Shown here: in pieces, positions 7,739 through 16,597 of the stretch
How the letters are laid out: each line of letters begins with the position of its first letter
Numbering within the stretch: position 1 is the stretch's first letter
Assembly: GCA_964405375.1 (NCBI GenBank)
Contig: CAYONQ010000024.1
Span: 1-32,157 of the forward strand
Length of the DNA stretch: 32,157 nt
Source: CAYONQ01 sp964405375
GTDB taxonomy: Bacteria; Planctomycetota; Phycisphaerae; Sedimentisphaerales; Anaerobacaceae
Reading direction: 5' to 3'
Position numbers and translations under genes: made by a program
Notes under the pieces: model-generated
Seen by the model: only the letters and a program-made list of their open reading frames with translations
Told to the model about the DNA's origin: nothing
Database searches by the model: none

Positions 7739-9226
7739 TTATTTTTCCGGTTTCCACAGCGGGGGTCTGTCATTAATCATCTCTGTTCTGATATTGTAAT
7801 AAGCTGAGCCCGGCAGGAACGGGTCATTGGTCTTCTTAAGCCATTCATCGAGCTTGGCCTTCATTTTTCCCTTCAAACCGTCGTATTGCTTATTGTATAT
7901 CAGGTTTCGTCTCTGGAGCGGGTCCAGCTTGTTATCGAACAGAACCCAGTGTTCATCGTGGAACCTTGCGTATGTATATCGCTTTGTCCTGACTCCTCGC
8001 CAGGCGCGCATTCCGGTTCTGTCCATAACTCGGCCGCAGGGTGTTATTACCTCTATTAGGACCGAATCCGGTTCCGGCTCGGTGGCATTTCCCAGAACGA
8101 AGCCGGACAGGTCTTTCCCTTCTACCGTATTGGGAATATCAACCCCCATAAGACCAAGAAGGGTCGGCATAATGTTGACACTTCCGAAAAGAAGGTCATT
8201 GACCTGGCCGGGTCTGATTTTCTTCGGGTAGCGGATAATAAAGGGCACCGAAATGGATTCTTCGTAAGGCCATTGCTTGTGGTAGAGATACAGCGAAAAA
8301 AGCTGAGCACCGTGGTCGGAGGTGAACACCACGATGGTGTTGTCGGCGATGCCTAATTTATCCATTGCCTCCGTCAAACGGCCCATATTCCAGTCAAGCG
8401 AGGTTATAGCGGCGTAATAATTTGCGATGACCTGTCGATTTGCGTAAGACACGCCTTCTGTAGCATCAAAAATATTTTCTCTAAGTTTGAGCTTTTCGGC
8501 GTCATACATCTTCTGATATTTTTCGGGAGCGATGTAAGGGTCGTGCGGCGGTCCCCAGGAGAGAAACAGGCAGAAGGGGCCTTTATCTTTATGCTCTTCC
8601 ATATACCTAACAGCCAGGTCTGTTTGAGTGTCCGGCTCCCAGCCCTTTATCGGGATTTTTTTGTCTTCGTCCCTATAATAATACGAATTGAAGTAGTCGT
8701 GGATGAAGTTAGCGGCTGCCCAATAATCAAATCCCTGGCGTTTGGGTCCTGGCGGCACAAATTGCCTTTCGGCGGCATCGACCCCGGCGTGGCCGTTTAA
8801 GTGCCATTTGCCGATGTAGCCGGTCTGGTATCCTTGCTGTTTCAGGACTTCTGCGATGCAAAGCTCATCTTCCGGAAGTGCCGGGCCGTTTGTTACCATC
8901 GCGTTGCTTAACGGGAATTTTCCGGTCTGCAGCATCGCACGATAAGGACAGCAAACAGGAAACATAGAAATAGCATTTGTCAAGCGCATACCCTGACCGG
9001 CCAACCGGTCAAGATTGGGGGTGATAACCTGGTCATTGCCGGAACAACCCATAGCTTGGCTTCGCATCTGGTCGGCAAAGACATATAACAGGTTCGGTTG
9101 CTGTCGTTGCGGTTTTTGCCGGCCGGCAAGCAAGCCGGGTGCAGCGGCCAGCGCGGCCCCGCCTGCCGCCAATCGTGAGCTTTTTGCCAGAAACTGCCTT
9201 CTTGATATTTCTTTTGCTTTACTCAT
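7739..9226 (-). CDS. Tat-exported sulfatase (type I, formylglycine-dependent)
   Basis: About 495 residues of an arylsulfatase-type enzyme that hydrolyses sulfate esters, probably on a polysaccharide, outside the cytoplasm. The N-terminus has a twin-arginine signal, SRRQFLAK, followed by an Ala/Gly-rich hydrophobic stretch. The sulfatase signature C-x-P-x-R appears as CCPYR at about 92-96, with the first Cys as the candidate formylglycine. FADQMR and TPNLDRLA near the N-terminus and TSDHGAQL in the middle are typical family motifs. An ATG six bases further upstream (9232) is only two bases from GGAG; the ATG at 9226 has eight-base spacing and is preferred. No sulfatase-maturing enzyme is encoded here. 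Substrate unknown. Confidence 0.92.
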   Translation of the reverse strand: MSKAKEISRRQFLAKSSRLAAGGAALAAAPGLLAGRQKPQRQQPNLLYVFADQMRSQAMGCSGNDQVITPNLDRLAGQGMRLTNAISMFPVCCPYRAMLQTGKFPLSNAMVTNGPALPEDELCIAEVLKQQGYQTGYIGKWHLNGHAGVDAAERQFVPPGPKRQGFDYWAAANFIHDYFNSYYYRDEDKKIPIKGWEPDTQTDLAVRYMEEHKDKGPFCLFLSWGPPHDPYIAPEKYQKMYDAEKLKLRENIFDATEGVSYANRQVIANYYAAITSLDWNMGRLTEAMDKLGIADNTIVVFTSDHGAQLFSLYLYHKQWPYEESISVPFIIRYPKKIRPGQVNDLLFGSVNIMPTLLGLMGVDIPNTVEGKDLSGFVLGNATEPEPDSVLIEVITPCGRVMDRTGMRAWRGVRTKRYTYARFHDEHWVLFDNKLDPLQRRNLIYNKQYDGLKGKMKAKLDEWLKKTNDPFLPGSAYYNIRTEMINDRPPLWKPEK

Positions 9227-9239
9227 ATTCATTTCTCCT

Positions 9240-9431
9240 TAAGTTAATAACTCAAACTGACCGATGGCCAGTTTGAAAATGTAAAAATCAAAGTGCAAAA
9301 TGCAAAATTGCGGAACCCGCCTAACGGCGGATGGCTGTTTTATTATATTTTATGAGAAACATAACATATTGTCAGAAATCGACTTACATTTAACACCTGC
9401 TGCAAATCGGTCAGTTTGAGTAAGTTAATAA
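9240..9431. mobile_element. MITE-like element family II, copy B (intact, 11-bp target duplication)
   Basis: The element 9251-9420 (170 bp) starts CTCAAACTGACCGAT and ends with the exact inverse ATCGGTCAGTTTGAG. It is flanked by an 11-bp perfect direct repeat, TAAGTTAATAA, at 9240-9250 and 9421-9431. A subterminal hairpin (CAAACTG/CAGTTTG) and an internal CCGCC-TAAC-GGCGG hairpin are present. There is no coding capacity. The duplication begins just upstream of the sulfatase ribosome-binding site, so the insertion separated that gene from the DUF4838 gene or its promoter. Confidence 0.9.
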
Positions 9432-9453
9432 GATTTCTATCAACTGATGTAAC

Positions 9454-11424
9454 CTATTTGTTATACCAATCCAGAAGCTGCTTTAGCGTCTCCAAAGGGT
9501 CGAATACTCTGTGATAAGAGTAATAATCCATAGCACCTTTGCCCTTTACTTTATCTACAAATTCTGCTCTTTCGCTCCAGGCATCGATGGCCTGGGAAAG
9601 ATATAATTTCGCCTTGTCTTTGTCAATCTGCTTTGCCTTGTTCTTCGCCTGTTCAATGGGGTATGGTATGGAAGACGTCAGCTTAAATTGATAAAATTTT
9701 GGAAATCCTAAGCTTTCCACTTTCTTTATTGCCCTGATTGCTTCCATAGTTAGCTGATTGTAGCGAAGACCTACTCGCATAAATTCGACTCTTTTTTTGA
9801 TAAGTTTGTTCTCCGCCAATCTTTCTGCCTCATCCAGATAGCTGCTGCATTCTTCGAGGATGCCCGGCTTGAAAATTGTGAGAAACTGCTCATAAGACCT
9901 TCCCGTTCCCAGCAACCTCTGGCTTCTGGGAAGGTCTCCTTTAATTGTCGCATCCTTCCAGGCGTTTTCCAGCGTTTCAAAGTATTTTTTCATCGGCTCT
10001 CTTGCGCTGCCGAAACAGTTCGTGTAGTAGTCCTCAAGAATCTGTTTTACATCGAGTGTCGTATCCCAGAGCAGTTTGCTGGCGACATAGTAATTCAATC
10101 CGCTTATTGCATAATCTTCACAGCCCTGGGAGTAAAAATATCTGGCTCCCAGTTTGTAATACTGCGGAATGGACTGGCCGATAAGAGCTGGAATCACTCT
10201 GAACATATTCGGCCAGAGTGCATTTACGTAATATTCATAGATAGTTATGTTGTCAGCGATTTCAGCCCATTGTTTCAACCTGGCGTAATCCTCCTGTCTT
10301 CTTGGTTCGTACCAGTGTCCTATGCAGCTTGAGGTGGTTTGAAAGAACAAGTTTTTGTGCAATTTTTTGATTTTCCCCGGCAGCTCTGTATGCCAGGAAT
10401 AAGATGACATACTAACGTATTTATCAGGATGGGTTTTGGCGAGCTCTTCAGCCATTTTGTTGGCGAAGGTAAACATACGGTCGCTGATGACGTCTCCTTC
10501 ACCGAAACGCCCTGGTGCCAAAGGCGGTGCAGCAAACGGAGGTTTTTCTTTAAAGGGCTTTAATTTTTTCCCTGTATCCAGCGCCGTGCAATTTTCACAT
10601 TCGCAAAATCCGAGCCAGTCGTTCTCTTCTATGGTGAAAATATCCACGTTTTTGTGCTTATCAAAGTAGCTTCGGACGTTATCAGTGCAGATTTTAATCA
10701 CTTCCGGATTCGTGGTGCAAAGCTGGGCGCGCCTGGTCTTTCTTGTCCCGTCTACCAGAGAAAAGTATTCAGGATGTGTTTTAGCGTATTTTTCAGATGG
10801 AAGCATCTCATAGAAAGAGCCCCAGAACTTTGCTCTGATGCTGCCGCCGCGTTTGTTTCTCTTGCCCCACAGCGATGGTTCACCCGGCCCTGTTTCCTTG
10901 CCTCCGATGAGGCGCATTTTATAATCCGGTGCCTCCTGTATATCTATCTCATCCACCCTTACCGTATTTGATTGTGGGACCACTTCGCCTAATTCGCCCG
11001 GCCAGAACCATCTTATCCCAAGATATTTCTCGAGAAAAGTATAAACGGCAAATTCCGTTCCACAGGGCTCTTTACCAATTAATATGAGATTGTTTCCAAT
11101 TGTCTTAATGTTAAATCCTTCAGGTTCCAGGTCCTCGCTGGTTACTCCTAAAGTTCTTACATATCGATTATCACCTATATGTATCATATTTCCTTCGATT
11201 TCTGTTGAGTCATCCTCTATAGGGACACGAACCGCTGAAATTTTTTCAAGATAGGTCTGCAGCTCTTGTGCAGCAAATCTATCCGCCTTGGAGGCATCTT
11301 CAGAAACCACAATGGTAGCAGTCGGCTTGTTGGCTTCGACGATGTCGAACGCGCAGCTTTTTTTAATGCAGAAAGTTACCATCACTACAGCGCTGAAAAC
11401 AGCCAGTAAACATTTCTTTTGCAT
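9454..11424 (-). CDS. Exported DUF4838-family, glycosidase-like protein
   Basis: About 656 residues. The start chosen is the ATG at 11424 (MQKKCLLAVFSAV), because AGGAGG lies eight bases upstream; a longer frame reaches 11472. A signal peptide is followed by an N-terminal domain of the alpha-glucuronidase/hexosaminidase N-terminal type, with the landmark YLGIRWFWPGE. A large central region of DUF4838 type (about 180-480) includes a cysteine pair in CECENC. DUF4838 proteins are common in polysaccharide-degrading Planctomycetota and Bacteroidota and are suspected glycosidases, but no activity can be stated. It lies 53 bp downstream of the isomerase gene and is probably in the same transcript. 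Confidence 0.8.
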   Translation of the reverse strand: MQKKCLLAVFSAVVMVTFCIKKSCAFDIVEANKPTATIVVSEDASKADRFAAQELQTYLEKISAVRVPIEDDSTEIEGNMIHIGDNRYVRTLGVTSEDLEPEGFNIKTIGNNLILIGKEPCGTEFAVYTFLEKYLGIRWFWPGELGEVVPQSNTVRVDEIDIQEAPDYKMRLIGGKETGPGEPSLWGKRNKRGGSIRAKFWGSFYEMLPSEKYAKTHPEYFSLVDGTRKTRRAQLCTTNPEVIKICTDNVRSYFDKHKNVDIFTIEENDWLGFCECENCTALDTGKKLKPFKEKPPFAAPPLAPGRFGEGDVISDRMFTFANKMAEELAKTHPDKYVSMSSYSWHTELPGKIKKLHKNLFFQTTSSCIGHWYEPRRQEDYARLKQWAEIADNITIYEYYVNALWPNMFRVIPALIGQSIPQYYKLGARYFYSQGCEDYAISGLNYYVASKLLWDTTLDVKQILEDYYTNCFGSAREPMKKYFETLENAWKDATIKGDLPRSQRLLGTGRSYEQFLTIFKPGILEECSSYLDEAERLAENKLIKKRVEFMRVGLRYNQLTMEAIRAIKKVESLGFPKFYQFKLTSSIPYPIEQAKNKAKQIDKDKAKLYLSQAIDAWSERAEFVDKVKGKGAMDYYSYHRVFDPLETLKQLLDWYNK

Positions 11425-11477
11425 TATATATCCTCCTATTGTGAAAACCCTGCCGAGATTGCCAAAGACCAAAATTT

Positions 11478-12884
11478 TTACTCGTGCCGATAGACCTCCC
11501 AGCCCATATAGTTATCAAGGGCCTCGGTAATTGCATCGGCTTTCTGTGAGATGTTGACGGCAACGTGGTGCTCAAAACCCATCCTGCAGATATATCGCAT
11601 AAGGGCTTGAAGGTTCGCAATCTCCATTATGCCATATCCGCCGAAGGTATCGAGTTTATCGTTTGTAAATTTGCCTTCGCCTACATAAGCGCTGATAATG
11701 CCGGCGGTGTCGTCGGTAGTGGTTCTGCAGAAGGTCATCCTGTTGGGCGCTATCCTGCCGACAACAGTGCCGTAAGTGTTGTCTTTGCCTACAGAGCCGG
11801 CGATAATCTGCTGGTAGTCCATTCTGGGTGCCTTGAAAAATGACCTCGGTAAGTTGCTACAGTGGAAGCAAACGCATTTGTCGGGGTCGGGGCCGTAGTT
11901 ATTGTTCCAGTCCACAATCGCACTGGGCGTTCCGGAAGCCAATTGTAGAATGTACATCCCTAACAGACCCGTAATATCAACTTCACAGGCACTGGGCACC
12001 AGCGATTCGCTTGCCATACTCATAAGTGCACAGGGCACTATCCCGAAGAATTGCTGCAGGGCTGTCCAGCACTGAATGGCTGTGCCGTTAAGCCCCGTGT
12101 CTTTGACCCATCTGTCTATCACATAGCCGAATTTCGCCATCTTCAGAAGCGCCCCGGCTGGAATCGACTTTGTCGGGATATACTGCTTGATGGCGTTTAA
12201 TTTATTTTTGACCGCTCTGTCATTATCGCCGAGAAGCGCAACTTTTCCGAGGATTTCGGACAAATCTATCGTCTCTACGGAGATGCCCGAAAGCTCAAGG
12301 ATTTTTTCGCTGTAGCGGACGGTATTGAAGGCGCCGGTGCGTGCGCCGATGGCGCCGAACCTGACATTTTTAAGTCCTTTGACAATCCTGCACACCGAGG
12401 CGAAGTCGTCGAGGTCTTTCTTAAACTCGGCTGATGTAACTTTAACCGTATGCGATTTTGTCAGCGTATAGGGAATACCTGCCTGTCTGAGATTATTGCA
12501 GACGCTGATTTTTCCGCAGAAGGAATCGCGTCTGCCGGCGATGGTCATTTTGGCCGGCACGTCCGGTTCGGCGTGGATTAAAATCGGCACGTTAAGGCCG
12601 GAGCGTTTGACCGCCTCTGCGATGCCTTTTTCATCGCCGAAGTTCGGCAGCGTTACGATTATGCCGTCAATCTTTCTACTGTTCTCTGCAAAAAACGCAG
12701 CACATTTTTTGGCGTCGTCAAAGGTCTCGACAGAGCCGTATTTCGTCTGCTGCATCGATGGTGCCACTGTTCCGAAACCGTTTTTCTTGAGCACCTCAAG
12801 TATGTCTTTGCGTCCTTGTTTTGCCAGCACATCAGGGAAGAACCCCCGGTTGCCGACGATTACTCCAAACGTGGTTTTTTTCAT
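11478..12884 (-). CDS. L-fucose/L-arabinose isomerase-family protein
   Basis: About 468 residues, cytoplasmic, resembling the L-fucose isomerase superfamily that interconverts aldoses and ketoses with a divalent metal. With the start at 12884, motif CEVDITG holds Glu301 and Asp303, and Asp325 (VDWNN) and His341 (FHCSNLP) follow; these fit the expected metal-binding and catalytic positions. GGGAG is eight bases from this ATG but only two from the ATG six bases upstream, hence the shorter start. Next to a pentulokinase and a GH51 enzyme, the likely substrate is L-arabinose or another aldopentose. No AraA of the classical type and no ribulose-phosphate epimerase is present in the window. Confidence 0.8.
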   Translation of the reverse strand: MKKTTFGVIVGNRGFFPDVLAKQGRKDILEVLKKNGFGTVAPSMQQTKYGSVETFDDAKKCAAFFAENSRKIDGIIVTLPNFGDEKGIAEAVKRSGLNVPILIHAEPDVPAKMTIAGRRDSFCGKISVCNNLRQAGIPYTLTKSHTVKVTSAEFKKDLDDFASVCRIVKGLKNVRFGAIGARTGAFNTVRYSEKILELSGISVETIDLSEILGKVALLGDNDRAVKNKLNAIKQYIPTKSIPAGALLKMAKFGYVIDRWVKDTGLNGTAIQCWTALQQFFGIVPCALMSMASESLVPSACEVDITGLLGMYILQLASGTPSAIVDWNNNYGPDPDKCVCFHCSNLPRSFFKAPRMDYQQIIAGSVGKDNTYGTVVGRIAPNRMTFCRTTTDDTAGIISAYVGEGKFTNDKLDTFGGYGIMEIANLQALMRYICRMGFEHHVAVNISQKADAITEALDNYMGWEVYRHE

Positions 12885-12913
12885 TTTCATCTCTCCCGTT
12901 TTGTTTCTGTTTG

Positions 12914-14407
12914 TTAGTGGTGTTTAGAGAGCCGCCTTTCGAGAACATTCAGCCAGTTTTCGTAAGCAGTCCTGTAAGCCGGTTCCAGATTACGATTCGG
13001 CTCGATAACCTGCTTACAGTCTAATCCGACAAATGCGTCCTTGTAGCTCTTGTAAATCCCTGCTCCTATACCGGCCCCTCTTGCTGCGCCCTGCGAGCCG
13101 TCGGTATTGTAAAGCTGAACGGTAGAGTCGGTAACGGTGGCGAAGGCCTCGCCGAATAGGGGGCTTAAAAACATATTCGCACGACCGGCGCGAACGGTTT
13201 GTACTTTTACACCGGCGTTACGCATTATTCCAAGCCCGTAATTTAATGCAAAGACAATACCCTCCTGGGCCGCTCTTAGCAGATGTGCTTTGTTGTGAGT
13301 GTTGAAGTTCAGGCCGGCGACTAACGCCCCGATGTCCTTATTCTCCAGCGTTCGTTCGGCCCCGTTGCCGTAAGGCAAAATCACAAGGCCGTCGCAGCCA
13401 ACCGGGATTTGAGCCGCAAGTTCGTTCATCTGCTCATACGTTATTGTATCGCCGACTATGTGTCGCAGCCAGCTATTTAATATTCCCGTTCCGTTAAGAC
13501 ACAACAATACACCATATCTCGGTGTTTCCGGGGTGTAGTTGACGTGAACAAAGGTATTGACTCTCGATTTGCTGTCGTAATCCGGCTTATCGCTGATTCC
13601 GTAAACCACGCCTGACGTTCCGGCGGTAGCGGCTATTTCGCCGGGATTTAAGACGTTAAGAGACAGGGCGTTGTTCGGCTGGTCGCCGGCTCTGTACGAA
13701 ACCGGCGTTCCGGCCTTCAGGCCTAACAGCTCGGCTGCCTTTCTGGTCAACTCGTCTTGGATAGAAAAGGTCGGCACAACCTCGGCGAACAGCTCTTTGG
13801 CAATCCCGTAATAGTCCAGCACCAGTTCTGCGAGACCGTGGTCCTGAAAATCCCAGCAAATACCTTCAGACAACCCTGATGGCGTGGTCGCAACCCTGCC
13901 GGTCATTTGTAAAGCAATCCAGTCGCCAGGCAGCATAATTTTGTATGTTCTCTTGTAAAGATGGGGCTGGTTTTCCATAACCCATTTCAGTTTCGAGGCG
14001 GTGAAATTGCCGGGCAGGTTAAGCAGGCGCTGCAGGCATTTGGTTTCACCGATGTCTCTGGCAGCCCGGTTGCCGATTTCAACAGCCCTGCTGTCACACC
14101 AGATTATGGCGGGTCTCAGCACCTCTTGATTTTTGTCGATTATAACCAGCCCGTGCATCTGGTAGGATATGCCGATTGCCCGTACATCGGCGGGGTCAAA
14201 TGAGAAGTCCGATTTTATCTTGGCAGTTGCGGTGATGGTGTTCTGCCACCAGGTTTCGGGATGCTGCTCGGCCCAGCCGGGGCTTTCGGCTATTATCTCC
14301 ATCTCCTTATCCGGCGATGTTGCCGACGCCACCTGCCTGCCGGTCTCGGCTTCCAACAGCGTTGCCTTTATCGATGAGCTGCCGACATCGTAACCAAGTA
14401 AGTACAT
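12914..14407 (-). CDS. xylB: FGGY carbohydrate kinase, xylulokinase type
   Basis: This 497-residue cytoplasmic kinase phosphorylates a ketopentose with ATP. FGGY landmarks are in order: GYDVGSSS at 5-12 (phosphate loop, Asp7), YQMHGLV around 82-88 as in xylulokinases, PGDWIALQMTG at 160-170, GDQPNNA with catalytic-base Asp242, and the glycine-rich ATP-site region near the C-terminus. The length suits xylulokinase. It lies just upstream of the isomerase gene (23-29 bp gap, depending on start), so both probably act in sequence. Because the neighbour is an arabinose/fucose-type isomerase, the real substrate could be a ribulose rather than D-xylulose. Confidence 0.87.
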   Translation of the reverse strand: MYLLGYDVGSSSIKATLLEAETGRQVASATSPDKEMEIIAESPGWAEQHPETWWQNTITATAKIKSDFSFDPADVRAIGISYQMHGLVIIDKNQEVLRPAIIWCDSRAVEIGNRAARDIGETKCLQRLLNLPGNFTASKLKWVMENQPHLYKRTYKIMLPGDWIALQMTGRVATTPSGLSEGICWDFQDHGLAELVLDYYGIAKELFAEVVPTFSIQDELTRKAAELLGLKAGTPVSYRAGDQPNNALSLNVLNPGEIAATAGTSGVVYGISDKPDYDSKSRVNTFVHVNYTPETPRYGVLLCLNGTGILNSWLRHIVGDTITYEQMNELAAQIPVGCDGLVILPYGNGAERTLENKDIGALVAGLNFNTHNKAHLLRAAQEGIVFALNYGLGIMRNAGVKVQTVRAGRANMFLSPLFGEAFATVTDSTVQLYNTDGSQGAARGAGIGAGIYKSYKDAFVGLDCKQVIEPNRNLEPAYRTAYENWLNVLERRLSKHH

Positions 14408-14453
14408 AGACCCTCTTTAATCCAGCTTGACCGTGCGTGCTATAAATAAATTA

Positions 14454-14621
14454 CTCAAACTGACCGATGGTCAGTTTGAAAACGCAAAAATCAAAGTGCA
14501 AAATGCAAAATTGCGGAATCCGCCTGACGGCGGATGGCTTTTTATTATATTTTATGAGAAACATAATATATTGTCATAAATCGACTTACATTTAACATTT
14601 GTTGTAAATCGGTCAGTTTTT
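14454..14621. mobile_element. MITE-like element family II, copy C (right end decayed)
   Basis: This copy is almost identical to copy B along its length and in the same orientation. It starts CTCAAACTGACCGAT, but its right end reads CGGTCAGTTTTTA instead of CGGTCAGTTTGAG. AATTA is found on both sides (14449-14453 and 14622-14626), which may be the remnant of a longer target duplication. It separates the kinase from the upstream transporter gene. No coding capacity. Confidence 0.8.
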
Positions 14622-14658
14622 AATTATAAAGAAATAGTCGAAAGCGACTATGGGACAA

Positions 14659-16371
14659 TCAGTTAAGCCAGAAGCTGAAATACAGATACATCCCAAGCAC
14701 CAGCCCCAGGACCAAAACTGTTCCCAGAACGTCTATATAGTTCCAGCTTTCGCGGCGTTCTTTCCTTTGCTCGGGCGTCGATGTGGCATAGGTTAAACCG
14801 ACAATCTGTTCGGTGTTTGGCGGAGCCGTCAACAGCGAAACACCGACAATGACAATGATACTAATCAGCATCAGCCAGCCGGTCGCATAGAGGAAGTTGT
14901 ATTCTCCGACATATACCAGGAAAGCCGGCGATTGTATTGCGGGGTTGCTACCGCCTGTAAGCGCCTGGATGGTCAGCTTGAACATTCCTACGACGAAACC
15001 TATGGACAGACCTGCGACAGCCCCTTTGCCGTTAATGCGTTTAAAGAAAAGCCCGAGAAGAAAAACAGCAGTAATCGGTGGTGCCAGATAGCCCTGCACG
15101 CTCTGGAGATATTTGTACAGTCCGCCCTGGGAAACTCTCTGCATCACCGGTATCCAGATAATTCCCACTACAACAACAACCATCGTTGCGATTCGCCCGA
15201 CCCTGACCAGGTGCCGTTCCGAGGTATCAGGTCTGATTTTCTCGTAGATATCCACTGTAAACAGCGACGCACAGGAATTAAAAAGTGATGACAGAGAGCT
15301 CATCAATGCCGCAAGCAGCCCGCCGACCACCAAACCGCGAAGCCCTGCCGGCAATAGGGACCTGACCATAGTCGCAAAGACCTGGTCACCGTCAAGAACT
15401 TTCTGGCCATCGGCAATCTTTGTAGGAAGTTCAATCAGTCCTTTTTGATACAGGGCATAAGCGATTAAACCGGGAACAATAAAAATCATTACCGGCCAGA
15501 CCTTCAGAAATGCTCCCCATATTGCACCTCGACGAGCATTTTGTAAATTCTTCGCCGAAAGTGCCCTCTGCACAATATACTGGTCGGTACACCAGTACCA
15601 GATTCCAATAATGGGCGACGCTATCATAACACCCAGCCACGGAAAGGAGGGGTCTGTATTTGGCCTCCATAAAGCGAAATTGGCGGCATTCTCACGGCAA
15701 ATCATCTGCAGCTCGCCCCAGCCGCCAAGCTTGCTCAACCCGAACACCGTGATAAAGGCCGAACCGAGTAACAGAATCACCGTCTGGACAGTATCGGTAT
15801 AGACCACGGCACGCAGACCGCCAAGAATGGTATAGATACCTGTAAGAATCACCGTCAACAGTGCCCCGACCCAGAAGGCATCAAGGACGAAATTTTCCGT
15901 AACCTGTATGTGAATCTCAGGCAACAGCACATTGAAGACCACCCCGCCTGCATAAACCGTTACTGATACTTTTGTAAACACATAAGCTATGAGTGAGACA
16001 ATGGACAATATCCAGCGTGCAGTCGGATTGAAGCGCCTCTCGAGAAATTCCGGCATTGTGAAAACTTTAGAGCGATAGTAAAAGGGCACGAATACCCAGG
16101 CCAGTATTATTGTTATCCATGCGTGCATCTCCCAGTGTGCCATAGCCATACCGCTGGTAGAGCCCTGTCCCGATAGCCCGACAATATGCTCTGAGCCGAT
16201 ATTCGATGCGAAAATCGAGGCCCCAACCACGAACCAGGGCATATGTCTGCCCGCCAGAAAGTAATCGGTCGAGGTCCTTTGTTTCTGCAAAACCACCCAC
16301 CAGACAATCGCCAGCATAACGCCAAAATATGCCGCAATCGCTACCCAATCTAATACCTCGAAACCACCCAC
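14659..16371 (-). CDS. Sodium:solute symporter (SSS/SGLT family), sugar importer
   Basis: The 570-residue integral membrane protein has about fourteen hydrophobic helices. Features typical of the SGLT branch are the early motif SNIGSEHIVGLSGQG (about 55-69), FLERRFNPTARW near 110-120 and the later LSSLFNSCASLF (about 360). It would bring a monosaccharide across the inner membrane with sodium. The start is GTG at 16371, with AAGG eight bases upstream; no better ATG exists. It is the first gene of the minus-strand sugar cluster and stands divergent from the mutarotase. Context suggests arabinose or xylose, but the substrate cannot be read from sequence. Confidence 0.9.
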   Translation of the reverse strand: MGGFEVLDWVAIAAYFGVMLAIVWWVVLQKQRTSTDYFLAGRHMPWFVVGASIFASNIGSEHIVGLSGQGSTSGMAMAHWEMHAWITIILAWVFVPFYYRSKVFTMPEFLERRFNPTARWILSIVSLIAYVFTKVSVTVYAGGVVFNVLLPEIHIQVTENFVLDAFWVGALLTVILTGIYTILGGLRAVVYTDTVQTVILLLGSAFITVFGLSKLGGWGELQMICRENAANFALWRPNTDPSFPWLGVMIASPIIGIWYWCTDQYIVQRALSAKNLQNARRGAIWGAFLKVWPVMIFIVPGLIAYALYQKGLIELPTKIADGQKVLDGDQVFATMVRSLLPAGLRGLVVGGLLAALMSSLSSLFNSCASLFTVDIYEKIRPDTSERHLVRVGRIATMVVVVVGIIWIPVMQRVSQGGLYKYLQSVQGYLAPPITAVFLLGLFFKRINGKGAVAGLSIGFVVGMFKLTIQALTGGSNPAIQSPAFLVYVGEYNFLYATGWLMLISIIVIVGVSLLTAPPNTEQIVGLTYATSTPEQRKERRESWNYIDVLGTVLVLGLVLGMYLYFSFWLN

Positions 16372-16517
16372 AATTTAACCTTTCAATTATTTATCTTTAT
16401 CTTATCTGGTATTTTCCCAATATACAGCACTTAGTGTTGACCTAAAGCCCATCTATATAAACTGTAGGCCGGGACATTTCAAGGTTTTTCCGGGTTTTTG
16501 CTGGTATCAATAAATTT

Positions 16518-16546
16518 TTGACATTTTGTCTTTGGGCTGTTATATT
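16518..16546 (+). promoter_or_regulatory. Sigma-70-type promoter for the aldose epimerase gene
   Basis: TTGACA at 16518-16523 (perfect -35), a 17-bp spacer and TATATT at 16541-16546 (-10) give a strong vegetative promoter on the plus strand. Transcription would begin near 16553, leaving a leader of about 45 nt before the GTG start at 16598. Confidence 0.65.
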
Positions 16547-16597
16547 TCGGGTGTCTTTGTAATCTGTGAACGTCCCTATAAAGTAAGGAGTTGAAAA

